Assembly (NCBI GenBank): GCA_903845215.1
Contig: CAIMWI010000020.1
Span: forward strand, 1-64,000
Length of the DNA stretch: 64,000 nt
From: an uncultured Rhodobacterales bacterium
GTDB taxonomy: Bacteria; Pseudomonadota; Alphaproteobacteria; Rhodobacterales; Rhodobacteraceae
Reading direction: 5' to 3'
Position numbers and translations under genes: made by a program. Of this stretch, positions 46,792 through 56,271 are shown one piece after another. The stretch's first letter is position 1, and each line of letters begins with the position of its first letter. The notes below the pieces were generated by a model. It did no database searches. It had not been told where the DNA came from and saw only the letters and a list, made by a program, of their open reading frames with translations.

Positions 46792-47921
46792 GGGGCGATC
46801 CCAAATTTGGCCAGAATGGCGGGCCCATCGGCGCCCAGTTGCGGGGCGGTGTTGGGCGACAGGGGCTTTGCGCCGTCAAAGCGCACGGGTTGGCCGATGA
46901 TGGCCGATGTGCCCAAGACAGGATGGGGCATTTGCGCCACCAAATCGCGGGCGATGGCATGGGGCGATGCTGCCGCCTCTGCCAGCGTTTGCACTTGGGC
47001 GGTGGGGATTCCGGCGGCGGCGAGGGCTGCAACAACTTCGGCCACGGGGCGCTGCATCGTCCAGTGTTCAATCGCGGCCTTGATGCGCGGCTCTCGCGCG
47101 GTGCGGCCTTCGTCGGTGGATAGGGCCGCATCGCCCCCCATGTCTGACCCGATCACGGCGCAAAGGGCTTGCCATTGACGATCACCCAAAACGGCGATGA
47201 CAGCTTGGCCATCGCTGCAGGTAAAGCAGCCAAAGGGGGTCGACAGCGGGTGGCGGTTGCCCACCGGCCTGGGCGTGCGGTCTGCGTAGAACTGCAGGGC
47301 GTGGCTGGTGGGCAGCAAAGAAAACAGCGCATCGAACATTGCCACGTCAATGGTGGCACCCTCGCCCGTGGCGTTTCGGCGGTACAGGGCGGCAAGGATC
47401 GCCCATGAGGCGTAAAGCCCCGCCATCAAATCGCCGTAACTTTCACCCACTTTCAAGGGCTTGCCCCCCGCTTCTCCCGTCGCGGCCATCAGGCCTGACA
47501 TGGCCTGCGCCACCAGATCATAGGCGGGCAAATGCGCATCCGGCCCGCTTTGCCCAAAGCCCGAAATCGAGGCATAGATCAGCGCAGGCTTGTCTTGCCG
47601 CAACTCTGGCCCAAGCCCCAAGCGGGCGGCCACGCCCGGGCGAAAGTTTTCCACCACCACATCGCAGTGCAAGGCGATGGAACGGGCGACATGCACGGCC
47701 TTTGGGTCTTTCAGGTCTAGCACAATCGACTGTTTGCCGCGGTTCATCAGCGTAAACAGCGCGGATTCGCCCTGCACAAAGGGGCCAATGTGGCGGTAAT
47801 CATCGCCCTGTGGCGGTTCCAGCTTGATCACCTCGGCCCCCAAATCAGCCAGAAGGGCCGTGCAAAAGGGACCAGCCATCACGCGGGTCAGATCAAGAAT
47901 TCTAAGGCCCTTCAACATCAT
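46788..47921 (-). CDS. CaiB/BaiF family CoA-transferase
   Basis: The 377-residue class III CoA-transferase moves CoA between carboxylic acids. Features: [45 protein letters not shown], then [15 protein letters not shown]-like ([14 protein letters not shown]), [40 protein letters not shown] with the catalytic Asp in AYDLVAQA, and [15 protein letters not shown]. The ATG at 47921 overlaps the hutH stop; a second ATG follows at once. Together with the acyl-CoA dehydrogenase it forms an activation/oxidation pair inside the hut row. Which acid is activated is not known. Confidence 0.88.
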   Translation of the reverse strand: MMLKGLRILDLTRVMAGPFCTALLADLGAEVIKLEPPQGDDYRHIGPFVQGESALFTLMNRGKQSIVLDLKDPKAVHVARSIALHCDVVVENFRPGVAARLGLGPELRQDKPALIYASISGFGQSGPDAHLPAYDLVAQAMSGLMAATGEAGGKPLKVGESYGDLMAGLYASWAILAALYRRNATGEGATIDVAMFDALFSLLPTSHALQFYADRTPRPVGNRHPLSTPFGCFTCSDGQAVIAVLGDRQWQALCAVIGSDMGGDAALSTDEGRTAREPRIKAAIEHWTMQRPVAEVVAALAAAGIPTAQVQTLAEAAASPHAIARDLVAQMPHPVLGTSAIIGQPVRFDGAKPLSPNTAPQLGADGPAILAKFGIAP

Positions 47922-49447
47922 AGCGCAGGCATTTCAACGCCTGAGGCTTCCACAAGCGCGCCCGAAGCCACCAACCGTGCCGCGGCGGCCAGATCAGGAG
48001 CCATGTAGCGATCATCGCCCAAGGTCGCCACATCTTGGCGCAACCGCGCCACAACAGCCGCCAGTGGAGCCGAAGTTGGCAAGGGTGCACGAAAATCAAT
48101 GCCTTGCGCGGCGGTGATCGCCTCGACCCCCAAGATCACATTCAAGTTTTCCACCATCCGCCCCAAGCGCCGCGCACCGTGGGCGGCCATGGAAACGTGG
48201 TCTTCCTGATTGGCCGAGGTGGGGGTGGAATCGATCACGGTTGGATGGGCCATATGCTTGTTTTCGCTCATCAAAGCGGCCGTTGTCACCTCGGCAATCA
48301 TCAGGCCGGAATTCAGGCCCGGGCGCGGGGTCAAAAACGCTGGCAGATCAAAGCTAAGCACCGGATCAACCATCAACGCCACACGGCGTTGTGCGATGGC
48401 CCCGATCTCGCTGATGGCCATGGCGATCATATCGGCTGCAAAACCAACGGGTTCGGCGTGAAAGTTGCCCCCCGACACAATCTGCCCATCCGACAGCACC
48501 AAGGGATTGTCTGTGGCGGCATTCGCCTCGATTTCCAGCGTGCGGGCGGATTGGCGCAGAATATCGATCGCCGCCCCCGTCACCTGCGGCTGGCAGCGGA
48601 TGCAATAGGGGTCTTGCACGCGGGCGTCGCCCTCGCGGTGGCTTTCGCGGATGACCGATCCTGCCAGCAAATCGCGCAGCGTGGAAGCCGCCGCAATCTG
48701 CCCCGGTTGACCGCGCAGCGCATGAATTTCCGCCGCAAGCGGCGCGGTGGAGCCCATGATGGCATCTGTCGACAGGGCCGAGGTGACAAGGGCGTTCAAC
48801 GCCCCGCGCCACGCGCCAAACAGACCTGCTAGCGCGTAAGCGGTGGAAAACTGCGTGCCGTTGATCAGGGCCAGTCCCTCTTTGGGTCCAAGCACCACGG
48901 GGAAAAGCCCAGCATCAGCAAGGGCTTGCGCGGCGGTTTTGATCTGGCCGTTATGGTCAGCCTGACCGTGGCCGATCATCACTGCGGTCATATGCGCCAA
49001 GGGGGCCAGATCGCCACTGGCCCCGACAGAGCCTTGGGCGGGGATCACCGGCGTCACACCGGCGGCGAGCATGGCTTGCAGCATCTCAATAATCTGCCAG
49101 CGCACACCAGAGGCGCCGCGCCCCAAAGACAACAGTTTCAGCGCCATCATCAAACGCACGACGGGACGCGGCATTTGGTCGCCCACACCGCAGCAATGTG
49201 ACAGGATCAGATTTTTCTGCAAGGTTTGCGTATCTTGCGGGGCGATCTTAAGGCTGGCCAACTTGCCAAACCCCGTATTCACCCCGTAAACCGCCGCTGA
49301 TCCTGCCGCAGCCTTGGCAATCTGCGCTGCAGCCCATTCCACCCCCGCGCGGGCCGAAGGGTCAAGCGCGGCAGGGGCTTCGGTGCGAAACAGGCGTTCC
49401 AACTGGGCTAAGGTGGTCTGTCCGGGGATGAGGATTTCAGGCGTCAA
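47918..49447 (-). CDS. hutH: Histidine ammonia-lyase
   Basis: HutH deaminates histidine to urocanate. The 509-residue form begins at a TTG (49447), which I prefer because a perfect GGAGG lies 5 bases upstream and the resulting length equals that of other HutH proteins; the ATG at 49471 would need a longer overlap with hutI. The MIO prosthetic group forms from Ala-Ser-Gly at 143-145 ([15 protein letters not shown]). Other features: [46 protein letters not shown], and [11 protein letters not shown]-like ([19 protein letters not shown]). It overlaps hutI by 11 bases and the CoA-transferase gene by 4. Confidence 0.96.
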   Translation of the reverse strand: MTPEILIPGQTTLAQLERLFRTEAPAALDPSARAGVEWAAAQIAKAAAGSAAVYGVNTGFGKLASLKIAPQDTQTLQKNLILSHCCGVGDQMPRPVVRLMMALKLLSLGRGASGVRWQIIEMLQAMLAAGVTPVIPAQGSVGASGDLAPLAHMTAVMIGHGQADHNGQIKTAAQALADAGLFPVVLGPKEGLALINGTQFSTAYALAGLFGAWRGALNALVTSALSTDAIMGSTAPLAAEIHALRGQPGQIAAASTLRDLLAGSVIRESHREGDARVQDPYCIRCQPQVTGAAIDILRQSARTLEIEANAATDNPLVLSDGQIVSGGNFHAEPVGFAADMIAMAISEIGAIAQRRVALMVDPVLSFDLPAFLTPRPGLNSGLMIAEVTTAALMSENKHMAHPTVIDSTPTSANQEDHVSMAAHGARRLGRMVENLNVILGVEAITAAQGIDFRAPLPTSAPLAAVVARLRQDVATLGDDRYMAPDLAAAARLVASGALVEASGVEMPAL

Positions 49448-50636
49448 AGCGGCCTCCAAACATGCGGGCATGCAACGGCGTTGCCCCAATTCTATAAGAC
49501 AATTCCGCCGGATGGCGGGCGTTCCAGATGCACAGATCAGCCCGTTTTCCCGCCGCCAGCACGCCGCAATCGGCAAGCCCAAGGGCGCGGGCGGCGTGAA
49601 GCGTTGTGCCCTGCAACGCCTCTAGCGGGGTCATGCGAAACAGGGTGCAGGCCATGTTCATCGCCAGCGTAAGCGAGGTCATTGGCGACGAGCCTGGGTT
49701 GCAATCAGTGGCAACCGCCATCGCCACGCCAGCCTGTCGCAAGGCGGCAATGGGGGGCATTTGGGTTTCGCGCAGGGTGTAAAAGGCACCAGGCAAAATC
49801 ACAGCCACGCTGCCTGATGCAGCCATCGCCGCCACGCCGTCCACGCCCAGATATTCCAGATGATCCGCCGACAAAGCACCGTACCCCGCCGCCATGACAG
49901 CGCCTTTGAGGTCGGAAAGCTGCTCGGCATGCAGTTTGACGGGCAGGCCCAAAGCGCAGGCTTGGGCAAACAGGCGGTCAACTTCGGCCACCGAAAAGGC
50001 GATGCCTTCGCAAAAGGCATCGACCGCGTCGATCAGGCCCAAGGCGGCGGCTTGGTGCAGCACGGGGATGGCCACCTCGCTGATATATGCGCCAGCGCGG
50101 CCTTGGTAGTCGGGCGGGATGGCATGGGCTGCAAGATGCGTGACCTTGACCCGCACCGCACGGTGCTGGCCGATCTGGCGGGCCACGCGCAGCATTTTGA
50201 GCTCATCGGCCACGGTGAGGCCGTAGCCGGATTTCACCTCGATCACCGTCGCCCCGCCCGCGATGATCTGATCGGCGCGTGTCAGGGCTTGGGCCAACAA
50301 CTCCGCCTCTGATGCCGCACGGGTGGCACGCACGGTTGACAGAATACCACCGCCTGCGCGGGCCACCTGTTCATAACTGGCCCCGTTCAGGCGCAGCTCA
50401 AACTCTGCCGCGCGGTCGCCTGCAAAGACGATATGGGTGTGACAGTCGATCAAGCCCGGGGTGACGAGTTTGCCGCCAAGGTCTTGGGGCGCAAGACCGC
50501 CAAAAGCGGCGGGAAGGTCATCCATGGGGCCTGCAAAAGCGATCTGGTCGCCGTCAATCACCAAAGCCCCGCCCTCGATCAGGCCATAGCCCTGCACCAT
50601 GGTCGCAAGCGTTGCATTGGTTAGAAGAATCGGCAT
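49437..50636 (-). CDS. hutI: Imidazolonepropionase
   Basis: HutI opens the imidazolone ring to give N-formimidoylglutamate, the third step of the hut pathway. The 399-residue amidohydrolase shows the metal motif HTH in [89 protein letters not shown], and [15 protein letters not shown]. The ATG at 50636 begins [13 protein letters not shown]; a longer frame upstream is not supported. It is the first gene of the minus-strand hut row, 67 bases from divergent hutF, with an operator-like site between. Confidence 0.95.
   Translation of the reverse strand: MPILLTNATLATMVQGYGLIEGGALVIDGDQIAFAGPMDDLPAAFGGLAPQDLGGKLVTPGLIDCHTHIVFAGDRAAEFELRLNGASYEQVARAGGGILSTVRATRAASEAELLAQALTRADQIIAGGATVIEVKSGYGLTVADELKMLRVARQIGQHRAVRVKVTHLAAHAIPPDYQGRAGAYISEVAIPVLHQAAALGLIDAVDAFCEGIAFSVAEVDRLFAQACALGLPVKLHAEQLSDLKGAVMAAGYGALSADHLEYLGVDGVAAMAASGSVAVILPGAFYTLRETQMPPIAALRQAGVAMAVATDCNPGSSPMTSLTLAMNMACTLFRMTPLEALQGTTLHAARALGLADCGVLAAGKRADLCIWNARHPAELSYRIGATPLHARMFGGRFDA
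49453..49457 (-). promoter_or_regulatory. Ribosome-binding site supporting the hutH TTG start
   Basis: GGAGG on the minus strand lies 5 bases before the TTG at 49447, inside the last codons of hutI. No such site precedes the alternative ATG at 49471. Confidence 0.65.
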
Positions 50637-50647
50637 GCGCCTTGCCT

Positions 50648-50682
50648 TATGTCTGGATTTATGGCTATTATGTCTGCACATA
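50648..50682. promoter_or_regulatory. Candidate HutC operator between hutI and hutF
   Basis: The palindrome TATGT-CTGC-ACATA (50669-50682) fits the GT-N4-AC core of GntR/HutC sites. A second, degenerate copy (TATGT-CTGG-ATTTA) lies at 50648-50661. The direct repeat TTATGTCTG occurs at 50647 and 50668, exactly 21 bases (two helical turns) apart, so two dimers could bind on one face. It fills the 67-base divergent gap. Confidence 0.65.
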
Positions 50683-50703
50683 TTCCAAAGTCAAGGAGCG
50701 GCC

Positions 50704-52044
50704 ATGCTGCTGCACGCCGACCATGCCCTGTTGCCGCAAGGCTGGGTGCAAGATGTCACGGTTCACATCGCCGATGGCCGGATCGCGGCGATTGGTCCAG
50801 CACGCGGCGGGATGCGCGTGGGCTGCCTGCTGCCCGCGCCTGTCAACCTGCACAGCCACGCTTTTCAGCGCGCCATGGCGGGGTTGACCGAATACCGCAC
50901 CGCTGGCCAAGACAGTTTTTGGACATGGCGCAGCCTGATGTACCGCTTTTTGGAACACCTTTCGCCCGAAGATGTGGGCATCATCGCCGCCCAAGTCATG
51001 GTGGAAATGGCAGAGGCGGGTTACGGGGCCGTGGCAGAGTTTCACTATCTGCACCACGCGGTCAGCGGTGTGCCCTACGCCGACCGCGCCGAGATGGCGG
51101 GGCAAATTTGTGCGGCCGCGCAAGCAACCGGCCTTGGGCTGACGCTGCTGCCGGTGCTGTATGAACGCGGCGGCTGTGATGGGCGGGAATTGGCGGGCGG
51201 GCAGTTGCGCTTTGGCAATGATCTGGACGGCTATCTGCGCTTGCGCGAGGGGGCCGCGCGGCATCTGGCCACCCTGCCCCGCGATGCCGTGCTGGGCCAA
51301 GCGCCCCATTCTTTGCGCGCCGTTTCGCCCACCAGCCTTGCGGCGGCGGCGGCTTTAGACGGGCCGATTCACATTCACGTCGCAGAACAAGTGGCCGAGG
51401 TGGACGAGCTTGTGGCCCACACCGGCCAGCGCCCGGTTGACTGGCTGTTGTCACATGCGCCAGTGGATCAGCGCTGGTGTCTGATCCACGCCACGCAGAT
51501 GCTGCCCGCCGAAACCTTGGGCCTTGCGCAGTCAGGCGCTGTGGCGGGCCTGTGCCCGATCACCGAAGCGAACTTGGGCGACGGCATTTTTGACGGGGCG
51601 CGGTATCTGGCGGCAGGCGGGGCGTTCGGGATCGGGTCGGATAGCAATGTGCGCATTTCCCTGAGCGAAGAAATCCGCATGCTGGAATATTCGCAACGCT
51701 TGGGGCTAAAGGCCCGCGCGGTGCTGGCCGATCACCGCTCTGTCGGGCGATTGGTCTTTGAGGGCATGGCGCAAGGCGGCGCGCAGGCGGCGGGGCGCGA
51801 TGCGGGGGCGATTGAGCTGGGCAAATGGGCCGATCTGGTGGCGCTCGATACCAGCGGGCCGGATATGGCGGGGCGCAGGGGCGACAGGCTGCTCGACACC
51901 TTTGCCTTTGCCGGCGATGACCACATGGTTCGCCACCTTTGGTCGGCAGGCCGCCATATCGTGCAAGACGGCCGCCACATCGCCCGCGACGCCGTGCGCG
52001 CGCGCTTTGCGACCGTCATGGCCCGCTTGGCATCGGTGCTGTGA
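50704..52044 (+). CDS. hutF: Formimidoylglutamate deiminase
   Basis: HutF deiminates N-formimidoylglutamate to N-formylglutamate, the first reaction of the five-step histidine pathway branch. The 446-residue amidohydrolase has the metal motif HSH in PAPVNLHSHAFQRAMAGLTEYR, FWTWRSLMYRFLEHLSPEDVGIIAAQVMVEMAEAGYGAVAEFHYLHH, HIHVAEQVAEVDEL, HATQMLPAE, and the late Asp in FGIGSDSNVRISLSEEIRMLEY. AAGGAG lies just before the ATG. The deformylase HutG needed to finish the branch is not in the window. It overlaps hutC by one base. Confidence 0.95.
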   Translation: MLLHADHALLPQGWVQDVTVHIADGRIAAIGPARGGMRVGCLLPAPVNLHSHAFQRAMAGLTEYRTAGQDSFWTWRSLMYRFLEHLSPEDVGIIAAQVMVEMAEAGYGAVAEFHYLHHAVSGVPYADRAEMAGQICAAAQATGLGLTLLPVLYERGGCDGRELAGGQLRFGNDLDGYLRLREGAARHLATLPRDAVLGQAPHSLRAVSPTSLAAAAALDGPIHIHVAEQVAEVDELVAHTGQRPVDWLLSHAPVDQRWCLIHATQMLPAETLGLAQSGAVAGLCPITEANLGDGIFDGARYLAAGGAFGIGSDSNVRISLSEEIRMLEYSQRLGLKARAVLADHRSVGRLVFEGMAQGGAQAAGRDAGAIELGKWADLVALDTSGPDMAGRRGDRLLDTFAFAGDDHMVRHLWSAGRHIVQDGRHIARDAVRARFATVMARLASVL

Positions 52045-52724
52045 TGTCCGGCTGGGAAGACATCCGCCGCGAGGTTCTGGCCCGCATCCGCAGCCGCGCT
52101 TGGCCCTTGGGCGCGCTGATCCCGACAGAGGCCACCTTGGCGCAGGAATTTGGCGTCGCACGCGCCACGGTGAACCGCGCGCTGTCGGAACTGGCAAGGT
52201 CGGGCGTGCTGGAACGCAAGCGCAAGGCGGGCACGCGGGTTGCAGCCCTTCCGGTGCGCAAGGCCACGCTGGACATCCCCGTGATCCGCGCCGAAGTCGA
52301 AGCGCGCGGCGAGGCTTACAGCTTGCGCCTGTTGCGCTGCAATCTGGCCCAACCGCCCTTGCCCGTGCTTGCCCGTTTGGGGCAGGATGTGGGGGATATG
52401 CTGCATGTCGAAACCCTGCACCTCGCCTCGGGCCGCGGGTTTGTGCTGGAGGACCGCTGGCTGAACCCTGCCATCCTGCCCACCCCCCTGCCCGATTTTG
52501 CCGCCATCAGCGCCAATGAATGGCTGGTGGCCCATATCTCCTATGCCAGCGGCGATATCAGATTTTGCGCCGAAGCCGCCAGTGACGCCGCCGCCGCCGC
52601 CTTGGGTGTCGCCCAAGGCTCGGCGGTCTTTGTCACCGAACGCTGTACTTGGGCCCCAGATGCGCCCATCACTTGGGTGCGCCTGATCCATGCCCCGGGC
52701 TACCGCCTTTCTACCGTCTTATAG
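52044..52724 (+). CDS. hutC: GntR-family histidine utilisation repressor HutC
   Basis: HutC represses hut genes until urocanate binds. The 226-residue protein has the GntR winged helix (WEDIRREVLARIRSRAWPLGALIPTEATLAQEFGVARATVNRALSELARSGVLERKRKAGTRVA) and a UTRA effector domain (GDMLHVETLHLASGRGFVLEDRWLNP; ISYASGDIRFCAEAASD). Its ATG overlaps the hutF stop by one base (TGATG). It probably acts on the palindrome between hutI and hutF, so controlling both divergent arms and itself. Identity rests on the UTRA domain plus the hut neighbourhood. Confidence 0.93.
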   Translation: MSGWEDIRREVLARIRSRAWPLGALIPTEATLAQEFGVARATVNRALSELARSGVLERKRKAGTRVAALPVRKATLDIPVIRAEVEARGEAYSLRLLRCNLAQPPLPVLARLGQDVGDMLHVETLHLASGRGFVLEDRWLNPAILPTPLPDFAAISANEWLVAHISYASGDIRFCAEAASDAAAAALGVAQGSAVFVTERCTWAPDAPITWVRLIHAPGYRLSTVL

Positions 52725-52732
52725 GAAACCCC

Positions 52733-53386
52733 ATGCACTACGCCCCCGGCCGCGAGGCTTGCCCTTTGCCCTTTTCGCCCTTCAAATCCTGCACCGTGCC
52801 GCGCCCGATCGGCTGGATCTCGACCGTTGACGCCCAAGGCCGCGCCAATCTGGCGCCCTATAGCCAATGGCAAAACCTGTCCTTTGATCCGCCGATGGTG
52901 ATGTTCGCCGCCAATCCCTATTCTGACGGGCGGCGCAAACATTCGGTGCTGAACGCCGAAGAGACGGGGTGGTTTGTCTGGAACATGGCCACCTATGCCC
53001 TGCGCGAGGCGGTCAATATCTCGGCGATGGAATGGCCTGCGGGGGTTGACGAGTTTGACAAGGCCGGTCTGACCAAAGCCGCTTGCCTTGATGCCCCGGC
53101 CCCTCGGGTGGCCGAAAGCCCCGCGCAGTTTGAATGCCGCTATCTGCAAACCACGCGGCTAAAGGGCAACTCTGCCCACGGCGGGGTCGATGTGGTATAC
53201 GGCGAGGTCACGCGCATTCACGTCAAAGACGAGGTGATCCTACCCGATGGCAAGCTTGACATCCTTGGCATCCGCCCCTTGGCGCGCTTGGGCTATTACG
53301 ATTACACATCGGTGACCGAAGTTTTCGAAATGCGCATCCCGGGCGCATCAGAGGCCGCAGCGAAGGGGTTAGAGGGGAAGGCCTAA
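52733..53386 (+). CDS. Flavin reductase-like domain protein
   Basis: The 217-residue protein has the FMN-binding split-barrel fold of the flavin reductase family: PFKSCTVPRPIGWISTVDAQGRANLAPYSQWQNLSFDPPMVMFAANPYSDGRRKHSVLNAEETGWFVWNMATYALREAVNISA, with the SPYS/QNLSFDPP-type flavin loop. It may reduce FMN for a partner monooxygenase or be an oxidoreductase itself. It lies 8 bases after hutC with AGGAAA upstream, so it is probably co-transcribed with hutF-hutC. No role in histidine breakdown is known. Confidence 0.85.
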   Translation: MHYAPGREACPLPFSPFKSCTVPRPIGWISTVDAQGRANLAPYSQWQNLSFDPPMVMFAANPYSDGRRKHSVLNAEETGWFVWNMATYALREAVNISAMEWPAGVDEFDKAGLTKAACLDAPAPRVAESPAQFECRYLQTTRLKGNSAHGGVDVVYGEVTRIHVKDEVILPDGKLDILGIRPLARLGYYDYTSVTEVFEMRIPGASEAAAKGLEGKA

Positions 53387-53440
53387 CTTGCCCCCCCGCC
53401 CCCACATAGGCATCTTGGCCCCAGCGTTGCGGGTCGCGCC

Positions 53441-54397
53441 TTAGGCCAAACGCGGGTTTTTCTCTTTAGCCCCCGTCCAGATCGGATTTGACCACGCCCG
53501 CTTGCCCGCCGCATCAATCACCGCTGCGCGCACGAAGGGCGAATTGTTCAACCGCTCTAGCGGCACAGCCCCGCGTGTCAGCGAATGGCCGTGCACGGCT
53601 TTTGCCCCCGTTCCCCAGCCAATCGCGACGATGGAACTGACGGCGGAACATTCGACGATCAAATGCCCGTCCTCAACCCGCACATCGCGCAATTCGGGGC
53701 CTTGGGTGGCATAAAACGCCCCCGCCTTTAGCGCCGCCAAAAGGGCTTCGGGCGTGTTGGTTTCCGATTTCACCATTGTCCAGCCACCAAAAAAATCCGG
53801 CTCGGAAAAATGCGCGTCATCGGTGGCGATCAGGGTCAGATTGCGCCCTTCGGTCAGCAATTGGTCAGCGATGGCAAAGCCGTCAGGGCGATCACAGCCC
53901 ATAGCACAGCCGTGGTTGTAAATTTCCACCGCATGGGCCGCCGTGATTGACCGCGCATCTTCCACCGTCAGGCCAGACCATTGCGGATGCGCCACGGCCA
54001 CAAAGGCCCCCGCCGCCACCGCGCGGGCGGCGATTTGCGGGCCGGTTTCTTGGCCCGCGACGGGCAGGAACGACGGCGAGTTTGAGGGGGCAAAGTCGGC
54101 GGGCAATCCCACGGCCAGAATATGCCACAGCTCGCCGTTCTCCATAGCGCCCGAATGCAGCTCTGCCCCCAAGATCGTGGTGAAATTTGCGTCGCGAAAC
54201 GGCACGGTGTCGACGATGGGATAGCCATAGCGGCCCACGAAATGGTCGGTTAGGGCGATAAAATCATAGCCCTCGGCCTGATAGCGGCGGCAGACCTCGC
54301 CAGGGTCCAGCACGCCGTCAGAGCGGGTGGAATGGGTGTGCAGATTGCCGCGCCAAAAGCGGCCAGCGTGGGTGAAGGCAGGCAGGGTCAGGGTCAT
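53441..54397 (-). CDS. PHP-domain metal-dependent phosphoesterase-like protein (CehA/McbA family)
   Basis: The 318-residue protein has the PHP metal motifs: NLHTHSTRSDGVLDPGEVCRRYQAEGYDFIALTDHF, LGAELHSG, FVAVAHPQWSGL and LIATDDAHF. PHP proteins hydrolyse phosphoesters or, in the CehA/McbA branch, carbamates and esters. There is no signal peptide. It lies 24 bases downstream of the SDR gene on the same strand, so it probably belongs to the same row as the SDR and enolase-superfamily genes. The substrate is unknown. Confidence 0.82.
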   Translation of the reverse strand: MTLTLPAFTHAGRFWRGNLHTHSTRSDGVLDPGEVCRRYQAEGYDFIALTDHFVGRYGYPIVDTVPFRDANFTTILGAELHSGAMENGELWHILAVGLPADFAPSNSPSFLPVAGQETGPQIAARAVAAGAFVAVAHPQWSGLTVEDARSITAAHAVEIYNHGCAMGCDRPDGFAIADQLLTEGRNLTLIATDDAHFSEPDFFGGWTMVKSETNTPEALLAALKAGAFYATQGPELRDVRVEDGHLIVECSAVSSIVAIGWGTGAKAVHGHSLTRGAVPLERLNNSPFVRAAVIDAAGKRAWSNPIWTGAKEKNPRLA

Positions 54398-54421
54398 GGG
54401 GGAGTCCTTGGCAAAGAGTGT

Positions 54422-55159
54422 TTAACCGCGCCCGATATAGGGCATATCGCGGGCCATGATGGTGATGAAAGGCACATTCACGTCCAACGGCAGGCGCGCC
54501 ATGGTCAAGACCGCCTCGGCCACATGGTCGACATCCATCACAGGTTCGATCTTGATCTGCCCGTCGGCTTGCGGCACGCCGGTTTGAAATCGTGCGGCCA
54601 TTTGGGTCAGCGCGTTGCCGATATCAATCTGCCCGCAGGCGATGTTAAAGGCGCGCCCGTCCAGCCCCAGCGTTTTGGTCAAGCCGGTGATGGCGTGTTT
54701 GGTGGTGGTATAAGGCGCTGACCCCGGACGCGGCGCATGGGCCGAGATCGAGCCGTTGTTGATGATCCGCCCGCCTTGCGGATCTTGCCGACGCATCTGG
54801 CCAAAGGCTGCGCGGGCGCACAGATACATGCCGTTAAGGTTGACATTGACCACTTCAAACCACGTCTCTAGCGGGATTTCGTCGATCGGCGCGGCCTTGG
54901 CTGACATGCCGGCGTTGTTAAACAGCACATCCACCCGCCCAAAGGCTGCGTTGGCTTGGGAAAAGGCGGCGTCAACCTGATCGGGCTGGGTGACATCGCA
55001 GGGCAGCACCAAAGCGGCGGGATGATCGCCTGCCGTTTCGGCCAAAGCCTCGGTGCGCCGACCGATCAGGCCGACATTCCAGCCCGCCGCCAGAAACTTA
55101 TGCGCCGTGGCGCGGCCTATGCCCGACCCAGCGCCGGTGATGACAACGCTTTGGATCAT
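54422..55159 (-). CDS. SDR family NAD(P)-dependent oxidoreductase
   Basis: The 245-residue short-chain dehydrogenase has the cofactor motif TGAGSGIG at about residues 8-15, the structural NNAG ([11 protein letters not shown]), and the catalytic Ser and Tyr-x3-Lys ([31 protein letters not shown]). The start at 55159 ([15 protein letters not shown]) overlaps the enolase-superfamily gene's stop by 4 bases (ATGA). The pairing suggests oxidation of a sugar or sugar acid before or after dehydration. Specificity is not readable. Confidence 0.88.
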   Translation of the reverse strand: MIQSVVITGAGSGIGRATAHKFLAAGWNVGLIGRRTEALAETAGDHPAALVLPCDVTQPDQVDAAFSQANAAFGRVDVLFNNAGMSAKAAPIDEIPLETWFEVVNVNLNGMYLCARAAFGQMRRQDPQGGRIINNGSISAHAPRPGSAPYTTTKHAITGLTKTLGLDGRAFNIACGQIDIGNALTQMAARFQTGVPQADGQIKIEPVMDVDHVAEAVLTMARLPLDVNVPFITIMARDMPYIGRG

Positions 55160-56256
55160 AGAACAGATTCCCGCCATGTGGCTTTGCGTAAAAACTCTGG
55201 ATCAATCTCGACCCCCCAACCCGGGGCATCTGGCACAATGGCGCAGCCGTCTTCGATGCGGTAGGGGTCGTTCAAGAACAGCCCCTCTTGCCAAGGGTAG
55301 TAATCCTGCCCTTCGATCGAGAATTCCAGATATTTGCCCGCGTTGGGAATGGCTTTCAACAGGTGCATCGTGCACATCGTCACCAGCGACAGGTTCGCGG
55401 CGTGGGGCGTGATGGGCAGGCCGGCTTTGGCCCCCATGGCGCAAACCTCTAGCGTGCGCGAGATGCCGCCCAGATACATCACATCGGGTTGCAGAATGTC
55501 GACGGCCCTGTGCTCGATGGCCAAGGTCCAAGCGGTGAATTCGCAATCCTGCTCGCCGCCTGCCACATCCATCGTCAGGGCAGCGCGCACTTGGGCGGTT
55601 TGATCCACCTCCCAATAGGGGCAGGGTTCTTCAAAGTGGCCAATGCCGTTGTCTTGCAGCATATGGCCCACGGCAATGGCGGCTTGCGGGCCGTAGCAGG
55701 AATTGCCATCGACCAGCTTGTCGATCCCGTCGCCCAAGGCTTTGGCGACCACGGGCACAACCGCTTCGGTGCGGCCCGGCCATTCGTCGCGCCCGCGCCC
55801 GCATTCGGCCCCGACGCGCCATTTAAAGGCGGTAAAGCCCTGCTCGTCGCGCAGTTTGACAAAGCGGGCGGCTTCGTCTTCCGGCGTGATGTCGCGCTTC
55901 ATCGAGCTGGCATAGGCGCGCAGCTTGCCCGGGGTGCCGCCCAAAAGCGACACAACCGGCTGGCCCGCAGCCTTGCCGCGCCAATCCCACACGGCGGTAT
56001 CTAGGCCGGTTTGGGCGCGACGCAGGTAGCTGCCGGGGTATTTATGCTCGCGCTCGGCGATCAGGCGCAGGGTGTCTTCCATGTCTTCGACATGGGTGCC
56101 CAAGGCGTGACGGGCCACTTGGCGGTGAAAGATTTCGGCCGTGATATCGGCGTTATAGGTCGACAACTGCCCCCAACCCTGCGCGCCGTCTTCGGTGGTG
56201 ACACGGGTGAAGGTGACAAATTCGTTGCCCATCGTTTCAAGCTTGGTGATTTTCAT
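55156..56256 (-). CDS. Mandelate racemase/muconate lactonizing enzyme family protein
   Basis: The 366-residue enolase-superfamily enzyme has an N-terminal capping domain and a barrel with the catalytic lysine region FTAFKWRVG. The metal ligands are in [16 protein letters not shown] and VAGGEQD, with the Asp-His region QPDVMYLGG and [10 protein letters not shown]. This layout fits sugar-acid dehydratases of the mandelate racemase subgroup. It is the first gene of the enolase-SDR-PHP row. Probable role: dehydration of an aldonic or related acid; the substrate is unknown. Confidence 0.88.
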   Translation of the reverse strand: MKITKLETMGNEFVTFTRVTTEDGAQGWGQLSTYNADITAEIFHRQVARHALGTHVEDMEDTLRLIAEREHKYPGSYLRRAQTGLDTAVWDWRGKAAGQPVVSLLGGTPGKLRAYASSMKRDITPEDEAARFVKLRDEQGFTAFKWRVGAECGRGRDEWPGRTEAVVPVVAKALGDGIDKLVDGNSCYGPQAAIAVGHMLQDNGIGHFEEPCPYWEVDQTAQVRAALTMDVAGGEQDCEFTAWTLAIEHRAVDILQPDVMYLGGISRTLEVCAMGAKAGLPITPHAANLSLVTMCTMHLLKAIPNAGKYLEFSIEGQDYYPWQEGLFLNDPYRIEDGCAIVPDAPGWGVEIDPEFLRKATWRESVL

Positions 56257-56271
56257 AGCGACCTCTGCGGC

